Assembly (NCBI RefSeq): GCF_029866045.1
Contig: NZ_JARXAB010000027.1
Coordinates: forward strand, 1-64,000
Reading direction: 5' to 3'
Origin: Ramlibacter sp.
GTDB lineage: Bacteria > Pseudomonadota > Gammaproteobacteria > Burkholderiales > Burkholderiaceae_C
DNA length: 64,000 nt
This document shows positions 30,612-42,837 of the stretch, piece after piece. Positions within the stretch are counted from its first letter, which is position 1; every line of letters begins with the position of its first letter. The position numbers were made by a program, and so were the translations under genes. Below the pieces are notes generated by a model. The model was not told where the DNA came from, made no database searches, and saw only the letters and a list, made by a program, of their open reading frames with translations.

Positions 30612-30983
30612 ATGCCCAAAAGAGCAGCTCCGAACCGTAACTTCAAGGTAGCGGACCAGATCCAGCGCGATCTGGCGGACCTGATCGCCCGCGAATTGAA
30701 GGACCCGCGCGTGGGCATGGTCACCATCCAGGGCATCGAGCTCACGCCAGACTACGCCCACGCCAAGGTTTTCTTCAGCGTGCTCAATGGCGATGTCGAG
30801 GAAACGGCGCAGGGTCTCAACCAGGCCGCCGGCTTTTTGCGCAGTGGGCTGTTCAAGCGCCTGCATATCCATACGGTGCCGACGCTGCACTTCGTCTATG
30901 ACCGCACGCCCGAGCGCGCGGCCGACATGAACGCGCTGATCGCCCGAGCGGTGGCCTCCCGTTCCAAGGACACCGAGACCTGA
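30612..30983 (+). CDS. rbfA: 30S ribosome-binding factor A
   Basis: [49 protein letters not shown]. Confidence 0.95.
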   Translation: MPKRAAPNRNFKVADQIQRDLADLIARELKDPRVGMVTIQGIELTPDYAHAKVFFSVLNGDVEETAQGLNQAAGFLRSGLFKRLHIHTVPTLHFVYDRTPERAADMNALIARAVASRSKDTET

Positions 30984-30985
30984 GC

Positions 30986-31972
30986 ATGAACGCACCACGA
31001 GCACGGGTCGTGAGGCGCCCCGTGCATGGGGTGCTGGTACTCGACAAATCACGCGGTATTTCCAGCAATAACGCACTGCAAAAGGCCAAATGGCTGCTGC
31101 GGGCGGAAAAAGCCGGCCATACCGGCACGCTGGATCCGCTGGCCACTGGGGCCTTGCCCCTGTGTTTCGGCGCGGCCACCAAATTCAGCGGGCTCCAATT
31201 GGAGGCCGACAAAACCTACGAGGCGGTTGCGGTGCTGGGCGTTCGAACCGCCAGCGGTGACGCCGAGGGCGACGTGATCGAGTCGCTGGATCCACGGGCC
31301 GTCTCCCTACCCACCCCGGCGGAGCTGGCGGTGGTTCAGGCGCAATTTACCGGCCCCATCCGTCAGATGCCGCCGATGCACAGCGCCCTCAAGAAGAACG
31401 GCAAGCCGCTGTACGAATACGCCAGGGCAGGGGAGGAGGTCGAGCGCGAGCCGCGTGAGGTCACCATCCACGCCCTGACCATCACCCCGCATGCGCCCGC
31501 GGCCACCGGGCACCCGACCTTGCACATTCGGGCCACGGTGAGCAAAGGGACCTACATCCGCACCCTCGGCGAGGACATTGGCGCCGCCCTCGGTTGGGGC
31601 GCGCACCTGTCTGCATTGCGCCGAACCGACACCGGCGGCTTGTCGGTGCAGGACTCGATCACGCTCGAAGCCCTGGAGGCCCTGCCCGAGGGCGAGCGCC
31701 TCGCGCAACTGCTGCCGCCCGAGGCCCTGTTGGCCGGACATACCCGCGTCACGCTCGGCACAGATGATGCGGGTCGTTTTCTTTCCGGCCTGCGCCGGCG
31801 CGGTGCGTGGCCAGATGCCAGTGCCGTGGCGGTGTTCGGCGACGCGCCGCCGGCCCTCCTGGGCACGGCGCATGTCAAAGCCAGTGAATTGATCCCGGGG
31901 CGTCTGCTGAGCCCCATCGAAATACAGCAAATCCTGGAATCCAGAGCATCCCAAGAGGTAACCATCCCATGA
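30986..31972 (+). CDS. truB: tRNA pseudouridine(55) synthase TruB
   Basis: HGVLVLDKSRGISSNNALQKAK...HTGTLDPLATGALPLCFGAATKF. Confidence 0.96.
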   Translation: MNAPRARVVRRPVHGVLVLDKSRGISSNNALQKAKWLLRAEKAGHTGTLDPLATGALPLCFGAATKFSGLQLEADKTYEAVAVLGVRTASGDAEGDVIESLDPRAVSLPTPAELAVVQAQFTGPIRQMPPMHSALKKNGKPLYEYARAGEEVEREPREVTIHALTITPHAPAATGHPTLHIRATVSKGTYIRTLGEDIGAALGWGAHLSALRRTDTGGLSVQDSITLEALEALPEGERLAQLLPPEALLAGHTRVTLGTDDAGRFLSGLRRRGAWPDASAVAVFGDAPPALLGTAHVKASELIPGRLLSPIEIQQILESRASQEVTIP

Positions 31973-33798
31973 GCACTCCCATTCGCAACATCGCCATCAT
32001 CGCCCACGTGGACCATGGCAAGACCACCATGGTCGACCAACTGCTGCGGCAGTCGGGCACCTTTGCCGACCACGAGAAGGTGGTCGACACGGTGATGGAC
32101 AACAACGCCATCGAGCGCGAGCGCGGCATCACCATCCTGGCCAAAAACTGCGCGGTGAGCTGGCAGGGCACCCACATCAACATCGTCGATACCCCCGGCC
32201 ACGCGGACTTCGGCGGCGAGGTCGAGCGGGCCCTGTCCATGGTCGACGGCGTGGTGTTGCTGATCGACGCCCAAGAGGGCCCCATGCCCCAGACCCGATT
32301 CGTGACCAAAAAGGCGCTGGCCCTGGGCCTGCGCCCCATTCTGGTGGTGAACAAGGTCGACAAGCCCGGCGCCAACCCCGACAAGGTGATCAACGCCGCT
32401 TTTGACCTGTTCGACAAGCTCGGCGCCACCGACGAACAGCTTGATTTCCCGGTGGTCTATGCCTCGGGCATCAATGGCTGGTCCTCGATGACCGAAGGGG
32501 CGCCCGGCGAGCAGTGGGGTCCCGACATGTCGGCCCTGTTCGACACCATCCTCAAGCACGTTCCCGCCAACTCGGGTGATGCCTCGGCGCCGCTGCAATT
32601 GCAGATCTCTGCGCTCGACTTTTCCACCTTCGTGGGCCGCATCGGTGTGGGCCGCATCAGCCAGGGCACGATCAAGCCCTCGATGGACGTTCTGGTCATG
32701 GAAGGCCCGGACGGCAAGGCGGTCAAGGGCCGCATTAACCAGGTGTTGACCTTCCAGGGCCTGGATCGCGTGCAGGTGACCGAGGCTGGTCCCGGCCACA
32801 TTGTCCTGATCAACGGCATCGACGAAGTAGGCATCGGCGTCACCATCACGGAGCCCGCCAACCCGGCGCCGCTGCCGATGCTCAAGGTCGACGAGCCCAC
32901 CCTGACCATGAACTTCTGCGTCAACACCAGTCCGCTGGCCGGCCGTGAAGGCAAGTACGTCACCAGCCGCCAACTCTGGGACCGCCTGCAAAAGGAACTC
33001 CAGCACAACGTGGCGCTGCGCGTGTCTGAGACCAAGGAGGAGGGCGTGTTCGAAGTGATGGGCCGAGGCGAACTACACCTGACCATCTTGCTGGAAAACA
33101 TGCGCCGTGAAGGCTATGAGATGGCCGTGTCCAAGCCGCGCGTGGTCTTTCGCATGGTCGACGGCGAGCGTCACGAGCCGATCGAGCTGGTGACAGCCGA
33201 CATTGAAGAACAACATCAGGGCGGCGTCATGCAGGCCTTGGGCGAGCGCAAGGGCGAGCTGGTGAACATGGAGCCCGATGGGCGTGGCCGCGTGCGCCTC
33301 GAGTACCGCATTCCGGCGCGTGGCCTCATTGGCTTCTCGAACGAGTTCTTGAACCTGACCCGTGGCTCTGGCCTCATCTCCAACATCTTTGACGGCTACG
33401 AGCCGCACAAGGGCGACATCGGCGGCCGTAAGAACGGCGTGCTGATCTCCATGGACGACGGCGAAATCTTCACCTACGCCCTGGGCAAGCTCGATGATCG
33501 CGGTCGCATGTTCGTCCGGGCCAACGACCCGGTGTACGAGGGCATGATCGTCGGCATCCACAGCCGCGACAACGACTTGGTGGTCAACGCCACTCGCACC
33601 AAGCAGCTGACCAACTTCCGCGTTTCCGGCAAGGAAGACGCGATCAAGATCACACCCCCGATCGAGCTGACCCTGGAGTACGGCGTCGAGTTCATCGAGG
33701 ACGACGAGCTGGTCGAAATCACGCCCAAGAGCGTGCGCCTGCGCAAGCGTTACCTCAAGGAACACGACCGCAAGCGCGCGTCCCGCGAAGCCGCGTAA
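31969..33798 (+). CDS. typA: Translational GTPase TypA/BipA
   Basis: RNIAIIAHVDHGKTTMVDQLLRQSGTF; ATGA overlap with truB. Confidence 0.97.
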   Translation: MSTPIRNIAIIAHVDHGKTTMVDQLLRQSGTFADHEKVVDTVMDNNAIERERGITILAKNCAVSWQGTHINIVDTPGHADFGGEVERALSMVDGVVLLIDAQEGPMPQTRFVTKKALALGLRPILVVNKVDKPGANPDKVINAAFDLFDKLGATDEQLDFPVVYASGINGWSSMTEGAPGEQWGPDMSALFDTILKHVPANSGDASAPLQLQISALDFSTFVGRIGVGRISQGTIKPSMDVLVMEGPDGKAVKGRINQVLTFQGLDRVQVTEAGPGHIVLINGIDEVGIGVTITEPANPAPLPMLKVDEPTLTMNFCVNTSPLAGREGKYVTSRQLWDRLQKELQHNVALRVSETKEEGVFEVMGRGELHLTILLENMRREGYEMAVSKPRVVFRMVDGERHEPIELVTADIEEQHQGGVMQALGERKGELVNMEPDGRGRVRLEYRIPARGLIGFSNEFLNLTRGSGLISNIFDGYEPHKGDIGGRKNGVLISMDDGEIFTYALGKLDDRGRMFVRANDPVYEGMIVGIHSRDNDLVVNATRTKQLTNFRVSGKEDAIKITPPIELTLEYGVEFIEDDELVEITPKSVRLRKRYLKEHDRKRASREAA

Positions 33799-33818
33799 TC
33801 CAGTAGCGGGGCGCCTTG

Positions 33819-34700
33819 ATGCGGCTCACCCATGGACGTGCCGTGCTGGCGATGGTGGGGGTGACCCTGCTGTGGTCCACCGCCGGCGTCGTCACCCGTC
33901 ACCTCGAGCAGGCGGCCCGCTTCGAGGTGACCTTCTGGCGTAGCTTCTTCACCCTGGTATCGCTGGCAGTGATCTTGCCCCTGCTGCGGGGCCCTGGCGT
34001 TTTTGCGCGCCTGCGGCATGCGCCAAAAGCCCTGTGGGTCTCGGGCCTGTGCTGGAGCGTGATGTTCACCGCCTTCATGTTGGCGATGACCTTGACCACG
34101 GTGGCCCATGTGCTGGTGACCATGTCCATCGGCCCGCTGCTCACGGCGCTGGGCGCGCGAATCTTTCTGCGCCATCGCATTGCGCTGCGAACCTGGGTTG
34201 CCATTGCGGTGGCCGGAGGCGCCATTGCCTGGATCTACGGCAGCCAGATCGGACAGGTTGGCCCGGCGGGGTGGCTGGGGATCGCGGTCGCCTTTGCGGT
34301 GCCCGTCGCAGGCGCTACCAACTGGACGCTGAACCAGCGCGCCCAAGCCCGCGGTGAGCAGGTCGACCTGGTACCGGCGGTGGCCGTGGGCGCCCTGGTG
34401 TCCTGCCTGGCGATGCTGCCGTTGGCGCTGCCTTTTCAGGCAACGGCCCATGACCTGAGCCTGCTGGCATTTTTGGGCTTGTTCCAACTGGCCATTCCTT
34501 GCGTGGGCGCCGTGCTGTGTGCCCGTGTCCTGAGCGCGCCAGAGTTGTCACTGCTGGCATTGCTCGAGGTGGTGTTTGGCATCTTGCTGGCGTGGGTGGG
34601 TGCGGGGGAAGTGCCCGAGGCCCGTGTGCTGGTGGGCGGGTTGCTGGTGCTGGCGGCCTTGCTAGGCAATGAGATTCTTGGATGGAGACAAGCGCGATGA
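33819..34700 (+). CDS. EamA/DMT-superfamily transporter
   Basis: Ten-TM-like hydrophobic protein with LLWSTAGVVTRHL and ALLEVVFGILLAWVGAGEVP. Confidence 0.88.
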   Translation: MRLTHGRAVLAMVGVTLLWSTAGVVTRHLEQAARFEVTFWRSFFTLVSLAVILPLLRGPGVFARLRHAPKALWVSGLCWSVMFTAFMLAMTLTTVAHVLVTMSIGPLLTALGARIFLRHRIALRTWVAIAVAGGAIAWIYGSQIGQVGPAGWLGIAVAFAVPVAGATNWTLNQRAQARGEQVDLVPAVAVGALVSCLAMLPLALPFQATAHDLSLLAFLGLFQLAIPCVGAVLCARVLSAPELSLLALLEVVFGILLAWVGAGEVPEARVLVGGLLVLAALLGNEILGWRQAR

Positions 34701-35863
34701 GCCCCTCTCACCCCGACATACTGACCGAGCGGCGCGGCCGCTTTGGCCTCATCACCCTCAACCGGCCGAAGGCGCTCAATGCCCTGTCTCTGGCGATGGT
34801 GCGCGCCCTGACCGCGACGCTTCGTGACTGGGCCGACGACGACCAGATCAACGCCGTGGCCCTGCGCGGCATGGGCCGGGAAGGGCCGTTTGGCGCCTTC
34901 TGCGCGGGCGGCGACATCCGTTTTTTCCACCGGGCCGCACTGGCTGGCGACCCGCGGCTGGAGGATTTTTTCACCGAGGAATACGCCCTCAACCACTTGG
35001 TACACCGCTATCCCAAGCCCTATGTGGTGTTGATGGACGGCATCGTGATGGGCGGCGGCATGGGCATCGCCGGCCACGGCGCGGCGCAGTCGCTGCGGGT
35101 GGCGACCGAGCGCACGAAGATGGCCATGCCCGAAACCCACATCGGGCTCTTTCCCGATGTGGGCGGTGGTTGGTTCCTGGCGCGTTGCCCCGGCCATGTC
35201 GGCGAGTACCTCGCGCTCACCGGGCAGGTGATCGGGGGAGCGGACGCCCGTGACGCGGGCCTGGCCGATACGGTGGTGGCCAGTACCGAGTTGCCAGCGC
35301 TGTGGGAGCGAATGGCCGATGGTGACACCGCTGCCTTGCACACACTGCCCGCAACGACCGCTGCTGCCGACACTTCGGTAGCGTCGGTAGCGTCTGCTGG
35401 GTCCGCTGCGGCCTTAGCGGCGGGAACGGTACTCCCCGCCGCGCGGGCTTCGATCGACCGCGTCTTCGGTTTGCCGACGGTGCCGGAGATAGCCCAGGCC
35501 CTGGCCTCCGAGGCCGCGGCGGGCGACGCCTGGGCCGCACAAACCCTGGCCGCGCTGCGCCAGCGCTCGCCGATGATGCTGCACGTGGTGCTGGCCCAGA
35601 TCCGGCGCGCCCGCAGCATGAGCCTGACGCAAGACCTGCGCATGGAACGCGACATGGTGCGCCATTGCTTCCATACCGAACACCTGGCCCGCAGCGGCGC
35701 CGCGAGCGAAACAGTGGAGGGGATTCGTGCTCTGGCGGTCGACAAGGACCACAGCCCCAAGTGGAACCCTGCGCGCATCGAAGATGTCACACCCGAGATG
35801 GTCGAGCCGTTCTTCGAGAGTCCCTGGCCGGCCTGGGCGCATCCGCTGCGGGACCTCGCCTGA
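34697..35863 (+). CDS. Enoyl-CoA hydratase/isomerase family (3-hydroxyisobutyryl-CoA hydrolase-like)
   Basis: ITLNRPKALNALSLAMVRAL; FCAGGDIR; MGGGMGIAGHGAAQSLRVATERTKMAMPETHIGLFPDVGG. Confidence 0.88.
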   Translation: MSPSHPDILTERRGRFGLITLNRPKALNALSLAMVRALTATLRDWADDDQINAVALRGMGREGPFGAFCAGGDIRFFHRAALAGDPRLEDFFTEEYALNHLVHRYPKPYVVLMDGIVMGGGMGIAGHGAAQSLRVATERTKMAMPETHIGLFPDVGGGWFLARCPGHVGEYLALTGQVIGGADARDAGLADTVVASTELPALWERMADGDTAALHTLPATTAAADTSVASVASAGSAAALAAGTVLPAARASIDRVFGLPTVPEIAQALASEAAAGDAWAAQTLAALRQRSPMMLHVVLAQIRRARSMSLTQDLRMERDMVRHCFHTEHLARSGAASETVEGIRALAVDKDHSPKWNPARIEDVTPEMVEPFFESPWPAWAHPLRDLA

Positions 35864-35886
35864 TCGAGGCCGCCTGAAAAAGGCCC

Positions 35887-36360
35887 TCAGCGATTGCGCT
35901 GCTTCATCGCCCGCTCGACCTCGCGCTTGCCCTCACGATCGGCGATCGTGGCGCGCTTGTCGTGCTCACCCTTGCCTTTGGCCAACGCAATCTCGCACTT
36001 GGCGCGGCCTGCCTTCCAGTGCAGGTTGAGCGGCACCAGGGTGTAGCCTTTTTGCTCGACCTTGCCGATCAGACGGCGGATTTCATCCTTGTGCAGCAAG
36101 AGCTTCTTGGTGCGCACCGAGTCTGGCGTCACATGGGTCGACGCGGTCTTGAGTGGGTTGATCTGGCAACCGATCAGGAACAGCTCGCCCTGCTTGATGA
36201 CCACGTAGCCGTCGGTCAACTGCACCTTGCCCTCACGCAAGGCCTTCACCTCCCACCCCTGCAGCACCATGCCGGCCTCGTACCTCTCTTCGAAGAAGTA
36301 GTTGAAGGCCGCTTTCTTGTTGTCGGCAATGCGCGCGGGGGCTTCGGGCTTCTTGGACAT
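35887..36360 (-). CDS. smpB: SsrA-binding protein
   Basis: [38 protein letters not shown]...; start MSKKPEA at 36360. Confidence 0.96.
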   Translation of the reverse strand: MSKKPEAPARIADNKKAAFNYFFEERYEAGMVLQGWEVKALREGKVQLTDGYVVIKQGELFLIGCQINPLKTASTHVTPDSVRTKKLLLHKDEIRRLIGKVEQKGYTLVPLNLHWKAGRAKCEIALAKGKGEHDKRATIADREGKREVERAMKQRNR

Positions 36361-36491
36361 GGGATGGAGGGAGGGGCCGGTCCGGCTCAATACAATCGAT
36401 GCCTGACCCGCGCAATGGCGGGAGTTGCCGGAGACGGCTCGCGGGCCGCCCGGGACCCTGCAAGGGCGCGCGGCAGGCCCCACGATTGTCC

Positions 36492-36935
36492 ATGAAAACC
36501 GTCCACAAATCCGTCCTGATCTGGTACAGCGCCGAGGAGATGTTCGCGCTGGTTCGGGACGTGGCCGTGTATCCGCAGTTTCTGCCCTGGTGTGACACCA
36601 CCCGCGTGTTGGAGGAGGATGAGGCTGGCATGCAGGCACAGGTGGGCATTGCCTTCGCCGGCATCCGGCAGACCTTCACCACCCGCAACAGCCATGTGCC
36701 TGGACGCCAGATTGACCTGGCCTTGGTGGACGGACCGTTCTCGCATCTGGCGGGCCACTGGCGCTTCACTCCCGTGGGCGCAGCCGGTGAGCGCGCCTGC
36801 AAGGTAGAGCTCTCGCTGGACTACGCCTTTCGCAGCGCCACACTGGCGGGCCTGGTGGGGCCGGTGTTCGACAAGATTGCCGGCAGCCTGGTCGATGCCT
36901 TCGTGAAGCGGGCGGAGCAGGTCTATGGGGGCTGA
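36492..36935 (+). CDS. ratA: RatA-like ubiquinone-binding (START/CoQ) protein
   Basis: [43 protein letters not shown]; divergent from smpB. Confidence 0.92.
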   Translation: MKTVHKSVLIWYSAEEMFALVRDVAVYPQFLPWCDTTRVLEEDEAGMQAQVGIAFAGIRQTFTTRNSHVPGRQIDLALVDGPFSHLAGHWRFTPVGAAGERACKVELSLDYAFRSATLAGLVGPVFDKIAGSLVDAFVKRAEQVYGG

Positions 36936-36940
36936 GTTCC

Positions 36941-37003
36941 GAGTCGCAGTAGCCGCAGAAGGCGCACATAGCGCAGATGGCGCAGATGGCGCGGTAGACG
37001 CCG
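36941..37003 (+). repeat. Degenerate 9-bp tandem repeat (7 units, consensus ~ atggcgcag)
   Basis: gagtcgcag tagccgcag aaggcgcac atagcgcag atggcgcag atggcgcgg tagacgccg. Confidence 0.8.
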
Positions 37004-37010
37004 CTTGCTT

Positions 37011-37364
37011 ATGCGAGTGACCGTGGTCTACAGCCCAGCGCCGCGGCTGACACGGGAGTGGTCGCTGGAGTTGGCCGACAGTGCCACGCTGGCCATGGCG
37101 CTGCTGGCGTCTGGCCTGCACGCCGAGTTCCCGGACGCGGACGATGCACTGGTGAAGGGCGAGTTGACGGTGGCGGTGTGGGGGAGGGCCCAGGCGCCTG
37201 GCCACCCACTGCGTGACCAGGACCGGGTCGAGGTGCTGCGCGCCTTGCGTGTGGACCCGAAGGTGGCACGGCGCGAGCGCTTCACACAGCAGGGTTCCCG
37301 TGCGGCTGGCCTCTTTGCCAGGCGCCGCAAGGGAGACGGAAAAAACGGAGACGGAAAAGTCTGA
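37011..37364 (+). CDS. rnfH: RnfH family protein
   Basis: MRVTVVYSPAPRLTREWSLELADSATLAMAL...LRDQDRVEVLRALRVDPKVARRERF. Confidence 0.85.
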   Translation: MRVTVVYSPAPRLTREWSLELADSATLAMALLASGLHAEFPDADDALVKGELTVAVWGRAQAPGHPLRDQDRVEVLRALRVDPKVARRERFTQQGSRAAGLFARRRKGDGKNGDGKV

Positions 37365-37390
37365 AGGGGTTGCGGCCTGCACCTGCCTGC

Positions 37391-39595
<2,205 letters not shown>

Positions 39596-39610
39596 TTCCG
39601 GGATGTTGTA

Positions 39611-39629
39611 AAGTAAGGAATCCTTACTT
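39611..39629 (+). promoter_or_regulatory. Palindromic candidate operator of AbrB/PIN module
   Basis: AAGTAAGGA-A-TCCTTACTT, 9-bp perfect arms, 12 nt before the antitoxin ATG. Confidence 0.6.
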
Positions 39630-39641
39630 AAGGGAGATCCC

Positions 39642-39863
39642 ATGCTGGCCAAGATGACCTCCAAGAACCAGATCACCCTGCCCAAGGCGGTCGTGTCAAG
39701 CGTGGCTGCGGCCGAGTACTTCGACATCGAAGTTGTCGAGGGGCGTATCGTGCTGACGCCTGTACGGATCAGTAAGGCCGATGCCCTGCGCAACAAACTG
39801 GCGGAATTGAATCTCACCGAGCAAGACATCCAAGACGCCGTCCAGTGGGCCCGTCGTGACTGA
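39642..39863 (+). CDS. AbrB/MazE-like antitoxin
   Basis: MLAKMTSKNQITLPKAVVSSVAAAEYFDIEVVEGRIVLTPV swapped-hairpin motif. Confidence 0.85.
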   Translation: MLAKMTSKNQITLPKAVVSSVAAAEYFDIEVVEGRIVLTPVRISKADALRNKLAELNLTEQDIQDAVQWARRD

Positions 39864-40308
39864 CTCTGGGCTGCGGCGCGTTGTCCTCGATACCAACGTC
39901 GTCGTTTCGGCCTTGCTGTTCAGGCAGGGCGAGGCGAGTCAGATCCGGCGCTTTTGGCAAGAGCGTTTGGTGCAGCCCCTGGTGTCTGCGCAAACCACGA
40001 TGGAGCTGGTGCGGGTGCTGGCCTACCCGAAATTCCGCTTGTCTCAAGAAGACCGGGAGGATTTGCTCTCGGAGTACCTTCCCTACGCCCGCGTGGTGAA
40101 GCCCGAGGAGCGTCTCAGTCAGATCCAGCGTGTTCCCCGCTGCCGCGACCCGTTTCATGACATGTTTCTTGAATTGGCGCAGGCAGGGGAAGCGGTCGAT
40201 CTGGTGACAGGGGACCGAGACCTGCTGGAACTGAACGACCCTGCCTTGCGCCGCATGTGCTTTTTGATCATTACTCCCGCCCAGGCGCTCAAGGCTTGGG
40301 GCCACTGA
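39856..40308 (+). CDS. PIN-domain toxin (putative toxin-antitoxin RNase)
   Basis: [24 protein letters not shown]...[33 protein letters not shown] start overlaps antitoxin end. Confidence 0.87.
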   Translation: MTDSGLRRVVLDTNVVVSALLFRQGEASQIRRFWQERLVQPLVSAQTTMELVRVLAYPKFRLSQEDREDLLSEYLPYARVVKPEERLSQIQRVPRCRDPFHDMFLELAQAGEAVDLVTGDRDLLELNDPALRRMCFLIITPAQALKAWGH

Positions 40309-40309
40309 T

Positions 40310-41959
40310 ATGCAACACGACAAGATCCTCATCCTCGACTTCGGCAGCCAGGTCACCCAGCTGATCGCTCGCCGCGTGCGCGAGGCCCATGTTTATTCTG
40401 AAGTACACCCCTGTGACGTGAGCGACGAGTGGGTGCGCCAGTACGCCGCCGACGGCAAGTTGAAGGGCGTCATCCTCTCCGGCAGCCATGCCAGCGTGTA
40501 CGAAGAGACCACCGACAAGGCACCGCAGGCGGTGTTTGAGCTGGGTGTGCCGGTGCTGGGCATCTGCTACGGCATGCAGACCATGGCCCACCAACTCGGT
40601 GGCAAAGTCGAAAGCGGCCAAACGCGCGAATTCGGCTTTGCCGCGGTGCGCGCCCATGGCCACACGAAGCTGCTGGAGAACATTGCCGACTTCACGACGC
40701 CCGAGGGGCACGGCATGCTCAATGTGTGGATGTCACACGGCGACAAGGTCACCGCGCTGCCGCCGGGCTTCAAGACCATGGCCTCCACCCCCAGCTGCCC
40801 CATCGCCGGCATGGCCGACGAGGCCCGGCGTTTTTACGCGGTGCAGTTTCACCCCGAGGTCACGCACACGGTGCAGGGCCACGCCATTCTCGAGCGATTC
40901 GTACTGAACATCTGCCAGGCCAGCCCCGACTGGGTGATGACGGGTCATGTTGAAGAGGCGGTGCGCAAGATCCGTGAGCAGGTGGGCGATGAAGAAGTGA
41001 TTTTGGGTCTGTCTGGCGGCGTCGACTCCTCGGTGGCGGCGGCCCTGATTCACCGCGCCATCGGCGACCAACTCACCTGCGTGTTCGTCGACCATGGCCT
41101 CTTGCGCCTGAACGAGGGCGACCTGGTGATGGACATGTTTGCCGGCAAGCTGCACGCCAAGGTGATTCGCGTCGACGCCAGCGACCTGTTTCTGGGCAAT
41201 CTGGCCGGCGTGAGCGAGCCGGAGCAAAAGCGCAAGATCATCGGTGGTTTGTTTGTCGACGTGTTCAAGGCGGAGGCGGCCAAGCTCAAGGCGGGCTCGG
41301 GCGGCAAGGCATCGGAAGTTGACGGCCAACCGGCCGTCAAAGGGGCGACGTTCCTGGCCCAGGGCACCATCTACCCGGACGTGATCGAAAGTGGCGGTGC
41401 CAAGAGCAAGAAGGCCGTCACCATCAAGAGCCACCACAACGTAGGCGGCCTGCCTGAGCAACTGGGGCTCAAGCTCCTGGAGCCGCTGCGAGACCTGTTC
41501 AAAGACGAAGTGCGCGAGCTCGGCGTGGCTTTGGGCCTGCCGCCTGAGATGGTGTATCGCCACCCTTTCCCGGGCCCTGGCCTGGGCGTGCGCATTCTGG
41601 GCGAGGTCAAGAAGGAATACGCCGACCTGCTGCGGCGGGCCGACGCCATCTTCATCGAAGAGCTCCGCAACCATGTCGACGCCGCGACCGGCAAGAGCTG
41701 GTACGACCTCACCAGCCAGGCCTTCACCGTTTTCCTGCCCGTGAAAAGCGTGGGCGTGATGGGCGACGGCCGCACCTACGACTACGTGGTGGCCCTGCGC
41801 GCAGTGCAAACTAGCGACTTCATGACCGCCGACTGGGCGGAACTGCCCTATGCGCTATTGAAGAAAGTGTCGGGGCGGATCATCAACGAAGTGCGGGGCA
41901 TCAACCGCGTGACCTATGACGTGAGCTCTAAGCCGCCGGCGACGATTGAGTGGGAGTAG
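40310..41959 (+). CDS. guaA: GMP synthase (glutamine-hydrolysing)
   Basis: [66 protein letters not shown]. Confidence 0.98.
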   Translation: MQHDKILILDFGSQVTQLIARRVREAHVYSEVHPCDVSDEWVRQYAADGKLKGVILSGSHASVYEETTDKAPQAVFELGVPVLGICYGMQTMAHQLGGKVESGQTREFGFAAVRAHGHTKLLENIADFTTPEGHGMLNVWMSHGDKVTALPPGFKTMASTPSCPIAGMADEARRFYAVQFHPEVTHTVQGHAILERFVLNICQASPDWVMTGHVEEAVRKIREQVGDEEVILGLSGGVDSSVAAALIHRAIGDQLTCVFVDHGLLRLNEGDLVMDMFAGKLHAKVIRVDASDLFLGNLAGVSEPEQKRKIIGGLFVDVFKAEAAKLKAGSGGKASEVDGQPAVKGATFLAQGTIYPDVIESGGAKSKKAVTIKSHHNVGGLPEQLGLKLLEPLRDLFKDEVRELGVALGLPPEMVYRHPFPGPGLGVRILGEVKKEYADLLRRADAIFIEELRNHVDAATGKSWYDLTSQAFTVFLPVKSVGVMGDGRTYDYVVALRAVQTSDFMTADWAELPYALLKKVSGRIINEVRGINRVTYDVSSKPPATIEWE

Positions 41960-41966
41960 AGCCCCG

Positions 41967-42785
41967 ATGAGCCAAGCCCATCGCCTCAACCTCCAGCCGC
42001 TCAGGGCCAGCCTTGGGCTGATCGTTTTGCTCGCCGTGCTCTGGATGGCTTCTAGTAAGTCCGTCGCACAACAGGCGTTCGACGTGTCGAAAGCCTGGGA
42101 CTATGCAGAGGTCTACCTTCCCGGCAATCTCATGATGCGGCGACCGGATTCCGTGACGTCAGACAAAGCTTTCCCGGCGGTGGTATTCCTGCATGGTTGC
42201 GGCGGCATCACGGACCACGAGCGCAGATGGGCCCAGCACCTCAAGTCGGAAGGCTTTGTGGCCGTGTTTCCGGACTCGCTGAGGATTCCAGGCCGGAGGC
42301 GCAATTGCACGCAAGATCCATCGTTTGATGGTGAGTTTTCCAATGTCCTGATGTCGCAGCTCAGGCCCGCTGAATTCGCCCACACGATGAGCAAATTGAG
42401 AAATTCATCTTGGGTGGATCAGAAGAACATTTTCCTGATGGGGCATAGCGAGGGCGCGATGGCCGCCTACCTGATTCGCGATGATTCGCTTCAGGGCGTG
42501 GTCATTTCCGGGTTCCCGTGTAGCGAGGGGGGCGCGCTTCGCGGCCCACTTCGGGCGCCCCTCGACACCGCCACCTTGGTGGTCAACTGGGAGCTCGACA
42601 CATCTTTTGCCCGCCCTGATCGCCCCAACCTGCAATGCGCAGACAGACCGTTTTGGCGTCTTCGCACGAGCGCTGCGCAGGTGCTGCTGCCGGGCCAAGG
42701 GCACCCTACCGGGTTTTCACCGCTGGCCCGCGATGCGGTCACGCAGTTTCTTCGGCAGTCGATGAACAGAGACAAACCGAATTAA
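41967..42785 (+). CDS. Dienelactone hydrolase/alpha-beta hydrolase-like secreted protein
   Basis: AVVFLHGCGGITDHERRWAQHLKSEGFVAVFPDS; GHSEGAMAAYL nucleophile elbow; GQGHPTGF His region. Confidence 0.75.
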   Translation: MSQAHRLNLQPLRASLGLIVLLAVLWMASSKSVAQQAFDVSKAWDYAEVYLPGNLMMRRPDSVTSDKAFPAVVFLHGCGGITDHERRWAQHLKSEGFVAVFPDSLRIPGRRRNCTQDPSFDGEFSNVLMSQLRPAEFAHTMSKLRNSSWVDQKNIFLMGHSEGAMAAYLIRDDSLQGVVISGFPCSEGGALRGPLRAPLDTATLVVNWELDTSFARPDRPNLQCADRPFWRLRTSAAQVLLPGQGHPTGFSPLARDAVTQFLRQSMNRDKPN

Positions 42786-42837
42786 ATTCAACGGCAACGA
42801 CAGGTAGCGACAACGCCGCCATGAACTGAGAGTAGAA

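Noticed and set aside
28955-30745. 596 aa minus-strand ORF antisense to infB
   Set aside because: High GC keeps antisense frames open; composition is His/Asp/Leu-rich shadow sequence and the sense frame is clearly IF-2.
31552-33006. 484 aa minus-strand ORF across truB/typA
   Set aside because: Antisense shadow of two housekeeping genes.
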